Assembly (NCBI GenBank): GCA_024103005.1 | Contig: JAGFJA010000076.1 | Location: 1 to 64,000, forward strand | DNA from: Saprospiraceae bacterium | GTDB taxonomy: Bacteria > Bacteroidota > Bacteroidia > Chitinophagales > Saprospiraceae | Length of the DNA: 64,000 bases | Direction of reading: 5' to 3' | Shown: positions 26,477 through 33,495 of the stretch, piece after piece | Layout: each line of letters starts with the position of its first letter | Numbering within the stretch: the first letter of the stretch is position 1 | Notes under the pieces: model-generated | What the model was told of the DNA's origin: nothing | The model's database searches: none | What the model saw: the letters and a program-made list of their open reading frames with translations, nothing else | Made by a program: the position numbers and the translations under genes

Positions 26477-26832
26477 ATCATGAAAGCAATTAAGGAGGTG
26501 AGTGAGAAATTGAATGCTATAATGTTGAGTGTAGGAAATTGAGAAACGAATATTGCGAGGAGAGATTATTGAAAGCTGTATAGGCATAAAAGCAATCTCT
26601 CGTGCCATAAGAGATATAGAAAATAGAGAATTTCGAATCCATGTCGTTTAACGAGTCCAATCAGGATGAAAAAGGCCTGAAAGGCCTATACGACCCGGCC
26701 CGGGGTGTAAGCCCCAGGGAAAATGTCGAAGACATCCAACAGCCCTGAAAGTGGCGACGCCATCGTAAACCTATTTACCAAACACCATTATATCTCTATT
26801 CCTAATCTCTGTAAATTAAGATTTCTAAAATC

Positions 26833-26931
26833 TGCACAACGAAAAGTCTAAAATCTGCACAATGAAAATCCTTAAAAGTGCACAATAAAATATCTGAAAT
26901 CTGCACAATGAAATCTCTAAAATCTGCACAA
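26833..26931 (+). repeat. Five iterons, TGCACAA at exact 23-bp spacing
   Basis: TGCACAA starts at 26833, 26856, 26879, 26902 and 26925, each exactly 23 bp after the last, inside a unit close to CTAAAATCTGCACAATGAAA. The middle copy is slightly changed (AAAAGTGCACAAT). The last copy covers the expected -33 position of the promoter at 26947. The even phasing (about two helical turns) suggests cooperative protein binding. Confidence 0.85.
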
Positions 26932-26946
26932 TAGTAATTTGTTTCT

Positions 26947-26954
26947 TATCTTTG
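26947..26954 (+). promoter_or_regulatory. -7 box TATCTTTG for the DUF4143 ATPase
   Basis: Exact TAnnTTTG match, 22 nt before the TTG start at 26977. The -33 region falls inside the last iteron, so repression or activation through the iterons is likely. Confidence 0.55.
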
Positions 26955-26976
26955 CTCCATAAACATTGCATATCAA

Positions 26977-28230
26977 TTGGGATACATCAGAAGATTAATT
27001 GAAGATGACCTGCAGAACAAATTGTTAGCTTCGGGTGCTTTGCTGATAAAGGGACCCAAGTCCTTCGGGAAAACAGAAACTGCAAGACAATATGCCAAAA
27101 GCGTATTGAATATGGATAGAGATCCCCAAGTGCCGGGGATAATGGCTACCAAGCCGCGATTGTTGCTGGAAGGGCAATCTCCGCGGTTGATTGATGAGTG
27201 GCAGGAACATCCTGAAATATGGAATTATGTTCGGCATGAAGTGGATGAACGTAAGGCGAAAGGTCAATTTATCCTCACCGGGTCTGCCAACCCGTCAGAC
27301 AATGTAAAGTTACATAGCGGTGCGGGACGTTTTACTGTCTTGCAAATGGATACAATGAGCTGGCAGGAGCTGGGTTACTCGTCCGGAACTGTAAAATTGT
27401 CCGATTTGCTCCAAGGCAAAGTGAATGATTATTATGAGCCGGCTGTTTCCCTGGAATTCATCATTGATAAATTATGCAGAGGCGGTTGGCCGGCTTTAGT
27501 AGGCGAGAGTACAAAAAACGCCCTCATTATGAATCGCAGTTACGTGGATCTTCTCTGCGAGGTGGATATGAGCCGCGTTTCTGATGTGAAAAGGAATCCC
27601 CTGAAAGTACGCAGTTTGTTACGTTCTCTATCTAGAAACATTGCTACTTTGGTTGAGAATAAAACCTTGGAAAAAGACGTAGCTATCAACGAGAATAATG
27701 AGATATCAAGAAATACCATAACTGATTATTTGGATGCTTTGTCGAGATTGATGATATTGTATAAACAGCCCGCATTCAATCTACACATTCGTTCTTCAGC
27801 ATCGTTGCGCAAGTCACCCAAAAGGCATTTATGTGATCCTTCATTGGCCGTAGCTGCTTTGGGTTTGGACGAAGAGGCCTTGATTAAAGATATAAACTAT
27901 ACCGGTTTCTTATTCGAATCTCTTGCTATCCATGAACTCCTGGTGTATGCCAGAGCCAACGATGCCACTTTGTTTCACTACAACGACTCTTATGGAAATG
28001 AAGTGAATGCGATCGTACAGAAACGCAATGGCGATTACGCCGCTTTTGAAGTGAAATTAGGCGTAGGCTTCATTGAGGAAGCAGCCAAAAACCTAAAAGT
28101 ATTTGCGGACAATATCGATACCACGAAAACAGGACCTCCCCAATCACTCAATATTATTACCGGAAACGGTATGAGCTATCGCCGCCCCGATGGAATAAAC
28201 GTAATTTCGTTGGCTGCGCTGGGAAGGTAA
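26977..28230 (+). CDS. AAA ATPase with C-terminal DUF4143 domain
   Basis: A 417-residue member of the AAA_14/DUF4143 family, of a different subfamily from the protein at 1398. Walker A is GPKSFGKTE (about 26-34); the Walker B aspartate is in PRLIDEWQE (about 70-78); ILTGSANP follows. The DUF4143 domain ends with the nuclease-like NEVNAIV...AAFEVKLG. Family members usually have EVD there; here residue 344 is Asn (AAT at 28006-28008), which would remove the presumed catalytic Asp while keeping ExK. The start is TTG at 26977. It is preceded by seven iterons and flanked by an imperfect 78-bp direct repeat from a dead HicB-like gene. Function unknown. Confidence 0.85.
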   Translation: MGYIRRLIEDDLQNKLLASGALLIKGPKSFGKTETARQYAKSVLNMDRDPQVPGIMATKPRLLLEGQSPRLIDEWQEHPEIWNYVRHEVDERKAKGQFILTGSANPSDNVKLHSGAGRFTVLQMDTMSWQELGYSSGTVKLSDLLQGKVNDYYEPAVSLEFIIDKLCRGGWPALVGESTKNALIMNRSYVDLLCEVDMSRVSDVKRNPLKVRSLLRSLSRNIATLVENKTLEKDVAINENNEISRNTITDYLDALSRLMILYKQPAFNLHIRSSASLRKSPKRHLCDPSLAVAALGLDEEALIKDINYTGFLFESLAIHELLVYARANDATLFHYNDSYGNEVNAIVQKRNGDYAAFEVKLGVGFIEEAAKNLKVFADNIDTTKTGPPQSLNIITGNGMSYRRPDGINVISLAALGR

Positions 28231-28243
28231 GAGTAGGTCGTTG

Positions 28244-28329
28244 GCTCTTGCTCAGGAGGAAGATAATCAAATCGAATGGTTACCGAGCAAGGAATACAAA
28301 ATAAAGTTTGAAGTTGATCTGGGAATTTA
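28244..28329 (+). pseudogene. Fragment of HicB-like gene (partial copy of 26270-26347)
   Basis: The 78 bases 28244-28321 align without gaps to 26270-26347 with about fourteen mismatches, and the last 27 are identical. The encoded phrase is LAQEEDNQ...YKIKFEVDL. It starts 14 nt after the ATPase stop, so the ATPase gene is bracketed by two copies of this stretch. Confidence 0.75.
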
Positions 28330-28347
28330 AATCTTACTTAAAACTCA

Positions 28348-28467
28348 ATGAAAAGCTACAAATACAAAATTGTCATTTACCGGAGTGAGGCCGATCATGC
28401 TTTCATTGCCGAAGTTCCGGAATTGGCCGAATGTAAGTCGGACGGGGGACCTGAAAACTTTTTCTAG
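28348..28467 (+). pseudogene. 5' fragment of a second HicB-like antitoxin gene
   Basis: ATG 28348 opens a 39-codon frame ending at TAG 28465-28467. YKIVIYRSEADHAFIAEVPE is the standard N-terminal beta-strand region of HicB antitoxins, but the protein stops after about 39 residues, before the helical and DNA-binding part. It could be expressed as a stub; a relic is more likely. Confidence 0.7.
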
Positions 28468-28480
28468 GAAGATACAATTT

Positions 28481-28540
28481 AGCAAATAAGCGATTCAGTA
28501 AACAAACGAATCAGCAAATCAGCAATTCCACAAATAAACA
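28481..28540 (+). repeat. Octamer repeats, AATCAGCA type
   Basis: Short, degenerate 8-bp repeats (AATCAGCA, AATAAGCG and similar). The same family occurs at 29081-29235 and 30838-30915, so it lies on both sides of the four-helix-bundle gene and of wecB. Confidence 0.6.
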
Positions 28541-28590
28541 AAACACCAAAAATTTCGAAACAATCTACTTAACAATAACTGGAATTATCG

Positions 28591-28669
28591 TATATTTGCT
28601 TTATCGCGCAACGGAAAACCAAAAATCTATGAATGATTAAATCATCGATTTCGCGAATTAGTATTTTTG
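28591..28669 (+). promoter_or_regulatory. Promoter region of the second four-helix-bundle gene
   Basis: Two -7-like boxes are present: TATATTTG at 28591-28598 and TATTTTTG at 28662-28669, the latter 28 nt before the ATG. A perfect 13-bp palindrome, ATGATT-A-AATCAT (28633-28645), covers the -33 position of the second box and could be an operator. Confidence 0.45.
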
Positions 28670-28697
28670 CATACAACTAAACCAAATCAACCACTTC

Positions 28698-29069
28698 ATG
28701 CACCAATTCTATTTCGAACGCCTCCAAGTATGGCAAGAAGCCCGTCAGCTAGCTAAAGATATATACATAACGACAAAGGACTTCCCCGTTGAAGAAAAAT
28801 ATGGCATCACCTCCCAGATAAGAAGAGCCACATTAAGCATTTCCGCCAATATCGCAGAAGGTATGTCTAGGAGTACCGATAAAAGAAAAGCATGGTTTAT
28901 CAATATAGCATTCGGCTCTACAATTGAAGTAATTAACTTCCTAATCATAGCCAAGGATTTCAACTGGGTAAACCAAGACCAATACGACCATCTGAGGAAA
29001 AGTTTGGAAAAAATCAGCAATCAACTCAATAGCCTGTATGGTAGATTGAACGGTGACTCTGAAAAATAA
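28698..29069 (+). CDS. Four-helix-bundle protein (23S rRNA IVS-type family)
   Basis: A 123-residue helical protein of the same family as the one at 7234 but clearly diverged. The signature is in FERLQVWQEARQLAKDIY (about 6-23), ITSQIRRATLSISANIAEG (about 37-55) and the terminal LEKISNQLNSLYGRL. Family members occur in rRNA intervening sequences, as stand-alone genes and, as Avd, in diversity-generating retroelements; no reverse transcriptase is nearby. Role unknown. It sits between octamer repeat arrays ahead of wecB. Confidence 0.8.
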   Translation: MHQFYFERLQVWQEARQLAKDIYITTKDFPVEEKYGITSQIRRATLSISANIAEGMSRSTDKRKAWFINIAFGSTIEVINFLIIAKDFNWVNQDQYDHLRKSLEKISNQLNSLYGRLNGDSEK

Positions 29070-29080
29070 CTTCACGTATT

Positions 29081-29235
29081 GCAAAATCGCTGATTCACAT
29101 AGCCGCATACTGCAAACTGCAAACCGCCATTCAGCCATTCAGCGATTCAGCGAATTAGCGAATTAGCGAATCAACAAATCAGCAAATCAGCAAATCAGCA
29201 AACCAGCGAATCAGCAAACCAGCAAACCAGCAAAC
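29081..29235 (+). repeat. Octamer array abutting wecB
   Basis: About 150 bp of 8-bp repeats, shifting in composition from ATTCAGCC/GCGAATTA to AATCAGCA and finally AACCAGCA, ending at the wecB start codon (AACC then ATG). It is the whole 5' leader of wecB and leaves no Shine-Dalgarno sequence. Confidence 0.8.
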
Positions 29236-29236
29236 C

Positions 29237-30325
29237 ATGAAAATAGACATTATCGCCGGCGCACGGCCCAACTTCATGAAAATCGCCCCCATCATCTCCG
29301 CCATTGAGAAAGCTCAGACCAATGGTGCCGACCTGCAATACCGCTTGGTTCATACCGGTCAACATTATGACAAAAAAATGAGCGGCGACTTTTTCGAACA
29401 GCTCGGTATCCCTGAGCCGCATCTTAATCTCGGTGCCGGCGGTGGCTCTCAGGCAGAGCAAACGGCAGCTATCATGCAAGGCTATGAAAAAGCTATCATA
29501 GAAGACAGACCGGATCTGGTACTAGTAGTGGGTGATGTCACCTCAACCATGGCTTGTGCCATCACCGCCAAGAAAATGAATAACATCAAAGTCGCACACG
29601 TCGAAGGCGGCATCCGCTCCGGGGACTGGGCTATGCCGGAGGAAATTAACCGCATCCTCACGGATTCTATTACGGACTATTTCTTCACCACCTCAGATAC
29701 TGCCAATGAGAACCTGCTGAAGGAAGGCAAGACCAAAGGCCAAATCTTTTTCGTCGGCAATACCATGATCGACACATTGCACAAAAACATGAATCGCCTT
29801 CGCAAACCTGAAATATTCGACCAATTCGATTTGCAAGAAGGCAATTATATCGTCATGACCCTGCACCGTCCCGCAAATGTGGATCAGGAATCCGGTTTGG
29901 TTCACCTCATGCAGACCATCATCGACACTTCGCGCGGCATTCCGTTAATATTCCCGGTTCACCCGAGGACAGCCAAAGTGCTGGAACATGCTTCCGTTTC
30001 AGCACCTAACCTTTATCTGATCGACCCCTTGGGCTATCTGGAATTCAACTATCTGGTGAAGCATTCCAGGGCAGTCATCACCGACAGTGGAGGCATCACC
30101 GAAGAGACCACTGTCATGGGCATACCCTGCATGACCTTGCGTGACACTACCGAACGCCCTGAAACCTGCACCATCGGTACCAATGAATTATTAGGTACCA
30201 ATCCGGCTGAAATCCCTCCGGCGATGGATACACTTTTTGCAGGAAATTGGAAAAAAGGGTCGATTCCCGAAAAATGGGATGGAAAAACTGCTGAGAGGAT
30301 CGTGGAGATACTGCTGAAAATGTGA
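29237..30325 (+). CDS. wecB: UDP-GlcNAc 2-epimerase, non-hydrolysing
   Basis: Interconverts UDP-GlcNAc and UDP-ManNAc. The 362-residue GT-B-fold enzyme has GARPNFMKIAPI (about 8-19), HTGQHYDKKMSG (about 38-50), VEGGIRSGDWAMPEEINR (about 123-140), MTLHRPANVD and TDSGGITEETTVMGIPC (about 285-301), all standard for WecB/MnaA. Length is typical. The product may feed ManNAc, ManNAcA or a 2-epimeric derivative. It is bracketed by octamer arrays on both sides and differs from the second epimerase at 38956 in its substrate-loop motif. Confidence 0.92.
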   Translation: MKIDIIAGARPNFMKIAPIISAIEKAQTNGADLQYRLVHTGQHYDKKMSGDFFEQLGIPEPHLNLGAGGGSQAEQTAAIMQGYEKAIIEDRPDLVLVVGDVTSTMACAITAKKMNNIKVAHVEGGIRSGDWAMPEEINRILTDSITDYFFTTSDTANENLLKEGKTKGQIFFVGNTMIDTLHKNMNRLRKPEIFDQFDLQEGNYIVMTLHRPANVDQESGLVHLMQTIIDTSRGIPLIFPVHPRTAKVLEHASVSAPNLYLIDPLGYLEFNYLVKHSRAVITDSGGITEETTVMGIPCMTLRDTTERPETCTIGTNELLGTNPAEIPPAMDTLFAGNWKKGSIPEKWDGKTAERIVEILLKM

Positions 30326-30373
30326 TAAAGCAAATTGTTAACATCAACAAAATCAAAGTGATTGTCTTTAGTG

Positions 30374-30440
30374 TTGTAGGCACGACCATTTGGTAGAATA
30401 TTGTCCATGAACAAAATTCAAGCTCCGTAGGTACGATCTT
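30374..30440. repeat. REP-like repeat family B
   Basis: Two half units are visible: GGCACGACCATTTGGTAG (30379 on) and AGCTCCGTAGGTACGATC (30421 on), matching the element at 4897-4939. Confidence 0.55.
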
Positions 30441-30713
30441 TTTAAACCTATGCATTTCTCGATTACCGGGATTCGCCCTATTCCCCAATTTTAATATAAT
30501 TCAAGGAACGCATTCACCGGTTTCAATGAAATTTGGTGAAAAGAAATCCTGTGTGAGTTGCAATTTCAAAATTGAAGCCATGTTATTTCAAAATTTTTAT
30601 CTAATGTTAAGTAAATCGAAAAATGCCATATCGCAAAAAAACCTATACTGCTGACAATCAACTATTCTTAACTTTTCACTATTAACTTTTAACTTAACAC
30701 TAATACAATCCAG

Positions 30714-30797
30714 TTTTGTCACAACACCCCTTGTTTCGTTACAAGATTTCCCAAAAACATCCCTTATTTTGTTACAAAATGTATATCTTTAATGAAA
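30714..30797 (+). promoter_or_regulatory. Orphan operator-like triplet with promoter-like box
   Basis: TTTTGTCACAA (30714-30724), TTTCGTTACAA (30734-30744) and TTTTGTTACAA (30767-30777) share one 11-bp motif; the last is part of the palindrome TTTTGTTACAAAA. A TATATCTTTA box follows (about 30781-30790), then an ATG whose frame stops after six codons. It looks like the regulatory region of a gene that has been lost. Confidence 0.4.
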
Positions 30798-30837
30798 CTG
30801 AAGAGTAGTTGAATTACAAATAAACACATCAATAATA

Positions 30838-30915
30838 TCGCGATTCAGCAATCCTGCGAGCCAGCGAATTAACAAATCAGCAATTTCGCGAATTAGCAAA
30901 TAAACAACCAAAACA
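30838..30915 (+). repeat. Octamer array upstream of gmd
   Basis: Degenerate 8-bp repeats of the GCGAATTA/AATCAGCA family, then AACAACCA repeats, ending about 10 nt before the gmd ATG. Same family as 28481-28540 and 29081-29235. Confidence 0.7.
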
Positions 30916-30924
30916 ACCAACCAC

Positions 30925-32040
30925 ATGTCAAAAACCGCACTCATCACGGGAATCACTGGTCAGGACGGAGCCTACTTAGCTGAATTCCTATTGAATAAAG
31001 GCTATACCGTTCATGGCATAAAGCGGAGATCTTCCCTTATAAATACGGATAGGATCGATCACTTGTATCAGGATCCACACGACACAAATGTGCAAATGAC
31101 ACTCCACTATGGTGACCTGACAGATTCGACTAATCTCATCCGTATCATTCAAGAGACCCAGCCGGATGAGATATACAATCTGGCAGCCATGAGTCATGTA
31201 CATGTCAGCTTTGAGACACCGGAATACACCGCCAATGCTGACGGAATAGGGACCTTGCGTATTCTGGAGGCGGTGAGATTGTTGGATATGGTCAAGAGAA
31301 CAAGAATTTATCAGGCGTCAACCTCCGAGCTTTACGGCTTGGTTCAGGCAGTGCCTCAGTCGGAGACGACACCGTTCTATCCACGTTCGCCCTATGCTGT
31401 GGCAAAGTTGTATGCTTATTGGATTACGGTCAACTATCGTGAAGCCTATAATATGTTTGCCTGCAATGGGATTTTATTCAATCATGAGTCTCCTTTACGC
31501 GGTGAAACCTTTGTGACAAGAAAGATAACGCGAGCAGTGGCGAAGATAGCACTTGGGATGCAGGACAAACTGTATCTGGGAAACTTGGATGCGCAGCGTG
31601 ATTGGGGACATGCCAAAGATTATATAGAAGCAATGTACCTAATATTGCAGCAAGATCAGCCACAGGATTTTGTTATAGCCACAGGAATAACCACCCCTGT
31701 CAGGGAATTTGTGAGAAAGGCCTTCGCAGAAGCCGGTATAGAAGTAGAATTTTCAGGAGAGGGAGCAAGCGAAAAAGCCCATGTTGTCAAATGTTTAGAC
31801 TCCGGGTATCAATTGCCAGTTGGCAAAGAAGTGGTCGCTGTTGACCCCCGATATTACCGCCCGACAGAAGTAGATCTACTTATAGGTGACTCATCCAAAG
31901 CCCGGCAATTACTTGGATGGCAACCAAAATATGACCTGAATGCACTAATCAAAGAGATGGTTGTGGCGGATATAGAGTTATTCCAGCGTGATAAAATGTT
32001 GCGTGAAAATGGATTTGATACATCACATGAATATGAATAG
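30925..32040 (+). CDS. gmd: GDP-mannose 4,6-dehydratase
   Basis: Converts GDP-mannose to GDP-4-keto-6-deoxymannose, first committed step to GDP-L-fucose. The 371-residue SDR has [16 protein letters not shown] (about 7-22), the characteristic HGIKRRSS (about 31-38), STSELYG, and [10 protein letters not shown] (about 156-165) with the catalytic YxxxK. Length is standard. The partner synthase fcl is at 33496, separated by a minus-strand esterase gene and a strong hairpin. manC at 35489 supplies GDP-mannose. Confidence 0.94.
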   Translation: MSKTALITGITGQDGAYLAEFLLNKGYTVHGIKRRSSLINTDRIDHLYQDPHDTNVQMTLHYGDLTDSTNLIRIIQETQPDEIYNLAAMSHVHVSFETPEYTANADGIGTLRILEAVRLLDMVKRTRIYQASTSELYGLVQAVPQSETTPFYPRSPYAVAKLYAYWITVNYREAYNMFACNGILFNHESPLRGETFVTRKITRAVAKIALGMQDKLYLGNLDAQRDWGHAKDYIEAMYLILQQDQPQDFVIATGITTPVREFVRKAFAEAGIEVEFSGEGASEKAHVVKCLDSGYQLPVGKEVVAVDPRYYRPTEVDLLIGDSSKARQLLGWQPKYDLNALIKEMVVADIELFQRDKMLRENGFDTSHEYE

Positions 32041-32053
32041 AAAGTGCAAGTCA

Positions 32054-32094
32054 TACATTATATCCCAATGAGTTAACCATTGGGATATAATGTA
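32054..32094. terminator. Bidirectional terminator, perfect 17-bp hairpin
   Basis: TACATTATATCCCAATG (32054-32070), a 7-nt loop AGTTAAC and the perfect complement at 32078-32094. It lies between the convergent ends of gmd and the esterase gene and probably ends transcription from both sides, though neither side has a long T-run. Confidence 0.7.
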
Positions 32095-32103
32095 TCCATT
32101 GGA

Positions 32104-33291
32104 TTACAACCCATTAAAAATTATCTGAACCTTCTTTACCACAGAAACATCTTCATCGATTATTCTGAGACAATATAATCCGGGAGTAATTGAATGTACA
32201 GGTATAGTAAAATTAGGATATGTAATATTATCCTTATAAAACAAGACTTTCCCTGAAATATCAGAAAATATCAAGGAATACCCGCGAACTGATTTTATCG
32301 ATGGATAACTGATATATAATTCAGAAGACGCGGGATTTGGATATATTTTCCAATCCGGCTTATTCGCCGTCCCGGTTAGATGTATAGCACTGGTAACCTG
32401 GTTGAAGAAATTCCAGAAAAGTACAGGAGCACTTATGGGGAAATTGTCTCCGTTGGGATATTGATGGGTCATACCCTTGACCAGAGTAAAAATAAAGGGT
32501 TGGGATTGTTCCTGTCCCATACTTTCAGCAAATGAATAAGTATGGTTAATAGGAGTTTCTGAAAATGTGAAATTTTCTGTAAGTCCCTGACAAGCCAAAA
32601 CTCTAACGAAATATGATTTCAAGTAGGCTAAAATAGTATCCCTTCCATAAGGCACTTCCGTTCTGGGAGGATTGTAAAACCTGTCATCCAGATTTCCGAC
32701 AACATGCCACAAAGGAATTCGATTGACAGGTCGGGAAGAATCAGATTGGGTAAGTCCTCCACTAGTCCCGGCGGCAGCTGCAAAGACATCACCTGCTTCA
32801 TTAGCTAGTTTGTGAACCATTGCACATCCATTGGAGAATCCACTGACAAAAACCTTTTTGGGATTAATAAGTATTGAATCCTTAATTTTCTGAACCAAAA
32901 ATTTTAAAAACTTGACATCATCCACATAGTCCTGTGGAGGGCCGGAGCATGGATTTTCAGTTAAATTGCCATTGACCCATCTACTATTATACTTTTCTAT
33001 ACCTTCATCCGTGAAGCACCATTTCAGTGAGCTGGGAAAAACAGTGACAAAATTTTCTTGTTCTCCCAGTTCTTTCCAACCGGATATATTGTAGAATTTT
33101 TCTCCATCACCACTGGTGCCATGAAGCATCATTACTAAAGGATAACCATCCGATGGCGGTGTATGACCTGGAACGACAACAATACTTTCGCGCAAATGAC
33201 CATCCAGCATAAAACGGATGTTGTGTTTTGTTTGTGAAAAAATAAATATAGAAATCAGAAGAAAAAAAAATGTTGCGGTAAAGGTTTTCAT
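32104..33291 (-). CDS. Secreted PHB-depolymerase-like esterase with T9SS sorting domain
   Basis: A 395-residue protein with a signal peptide (residues 1-19, ending at FSQ). The alpha/beta-hydrolase body (about 25-300) resembles LpqC/feruloyl esterase/PHB depolymerase: MMLHGTSGDGEKF gives the oxyanion region and SGFSNGCAM (about 148-156) the nucleophile Ser; a late His is in GMTHQYPNG. Residues about 316-395 form a type A C-terminal sorting domain (IYPNPASSELYISYP ... GLYCLRI), so it should cross the outer membrane through the type IX system. It might deacylate polysaccharide, but the substrate is unknown. It lies opposite in strand inside the GDP-fucose gene group. Confidence 0.85.
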   Translation of the reverse strand: MKTFTATFFFLLISIFIFSQTKHNIRFMLDGHLRESIVVVPGHTPPSDGYPLVMMLHGTSGDGEKFYNISGWKELGEQENFVTVFPSSLKWCFTDEGIEKYNSRWVNGNLTENPCSGPPQDYVDDVKFLKFLVQKIKDSILINPKKVFVSGFSNGCAMVHKLANEAGDVFAAAAGTSGGLTQSDSSRPVNRIPLWHVVGNLDDRFYNPPRTEVPYGRDTILAYLKSYFVRVLACQGLTENFTFSETPINHTYSFAESMGQEQSQPFIFTLVKGMTHQYPNGDNFPISAPVLFWNFFNQVTSAIHLTGTANKPDWKIYPNPASSELYISYPSIKSVRGYSLIFSDISGKVLFYKDNITYPNFTIPVHSITPGLYCLRIIDEDVSVVKKVQIIFNGL

Positions 33292-33307
33292 GGCAAATGA
33301 TTTTGTA

Positions 33308-33339
33308 CAAAAATATTTGAAATATTAGAAAAAACCAAA
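33308..33339 (-). promoter_or_regulatory. Promoter of the T9SS esterase gene
   Basis: On the minus strand a TTTG -33 element (33336-33339) and a TATTTTTG -7 box (33308-33315) are 20 nt apart, a good Bacteroidota promoter. The -7 box is 16 nt before the ATG. Confidence 0.6.
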
Positions 33340-33455
33340 TAATAAGCAATATATTTAAAAATATTTGATTGTTTATTAGTTGATTTAATTTTATTTTTTC
33401 TAATATTAATTTCTGTTATTGGATATCAATAATGTCAATAATTGCAATTTTGACA

Positions 33456-33463
33456 TATTTTTG
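33456..33463 (+). promoter_or_regulatory. -7 box TATTTTTG upstream of fcl
   Basis: Fits TAnnTTTG and lies 32 nt before the fcl ATG, in the divergent spacer shared with the esterase gene. No clear -33 match at the right distance. Confidence 0.4.
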
Positions 33464-33495
33464 CTATTTAATTCTTTCAAATCAGGACAAATTTT

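Larger units (their letters stand above)
26008..26775. repeat. REP-like repeat family C, two copies
   Basis: CTTGAAAGTGGTGACACAAC near 26014 and CCTGAAAGTGGCGACGCCAT near 26744 are two diverged copies of one element, each preceded by a CAACA leader. The second is longer and includes a GC-rich inverted section (GGCCCGGGGTGTAAGCCCC, about 26697-26715). Only the elements at 26008-26045 and 26671-26775 are meant; the DNA between them is other sequence. Confidence 0.5.
25925..26976. other. 1-kb relic-rich spacer before the second ATPase
   Basis: No intact gene. The spacer contains a dead HicB-like gene (26141-26476), two copies of a palindromic repeat (family C), a two-unit iteron block at 26080-26109 and a five-unit block at 26833-26931. 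The remaining stretch 26477-26660 carries short broken reading frames that I cannot identify. Confidence 0.6.
28231..28697. other. Relic-bearing spacer after the second ATPase
   Basis: Holds fragments of two HicB-like genes (28244-28329 and 28348-28467), an octamer repeat array (28481-28540) and two promoter-like boxes before the gene at 28698. Confidence 0.6.
30326..30924. other. 600-bp spacer between wecB and gmd
   Basis: No gene is supported. It contains a family B palindromic repeat (30374-30440), a block of TTAACTTTT-type short repeats near 30667-30698, three TTTYGTYACAA sites (30714-30777) with an orphan promoter-like box, and an octamer array up to gmd. Confidence 0.6.

Noticed and set aside
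26477..26660. Possible continuation of the HicB-like relic or another small gene
   Set aside because: Frames are short, stop-rich and without motif; not enough to call a feature.
7234..29069. Avd-like four-helix proteins as a hint of a diversity-generating retroelement
   Set aside because: No reverse transcriptase, template repeat or variable repeat is seen, and the genes lie more than 21 kb apart.
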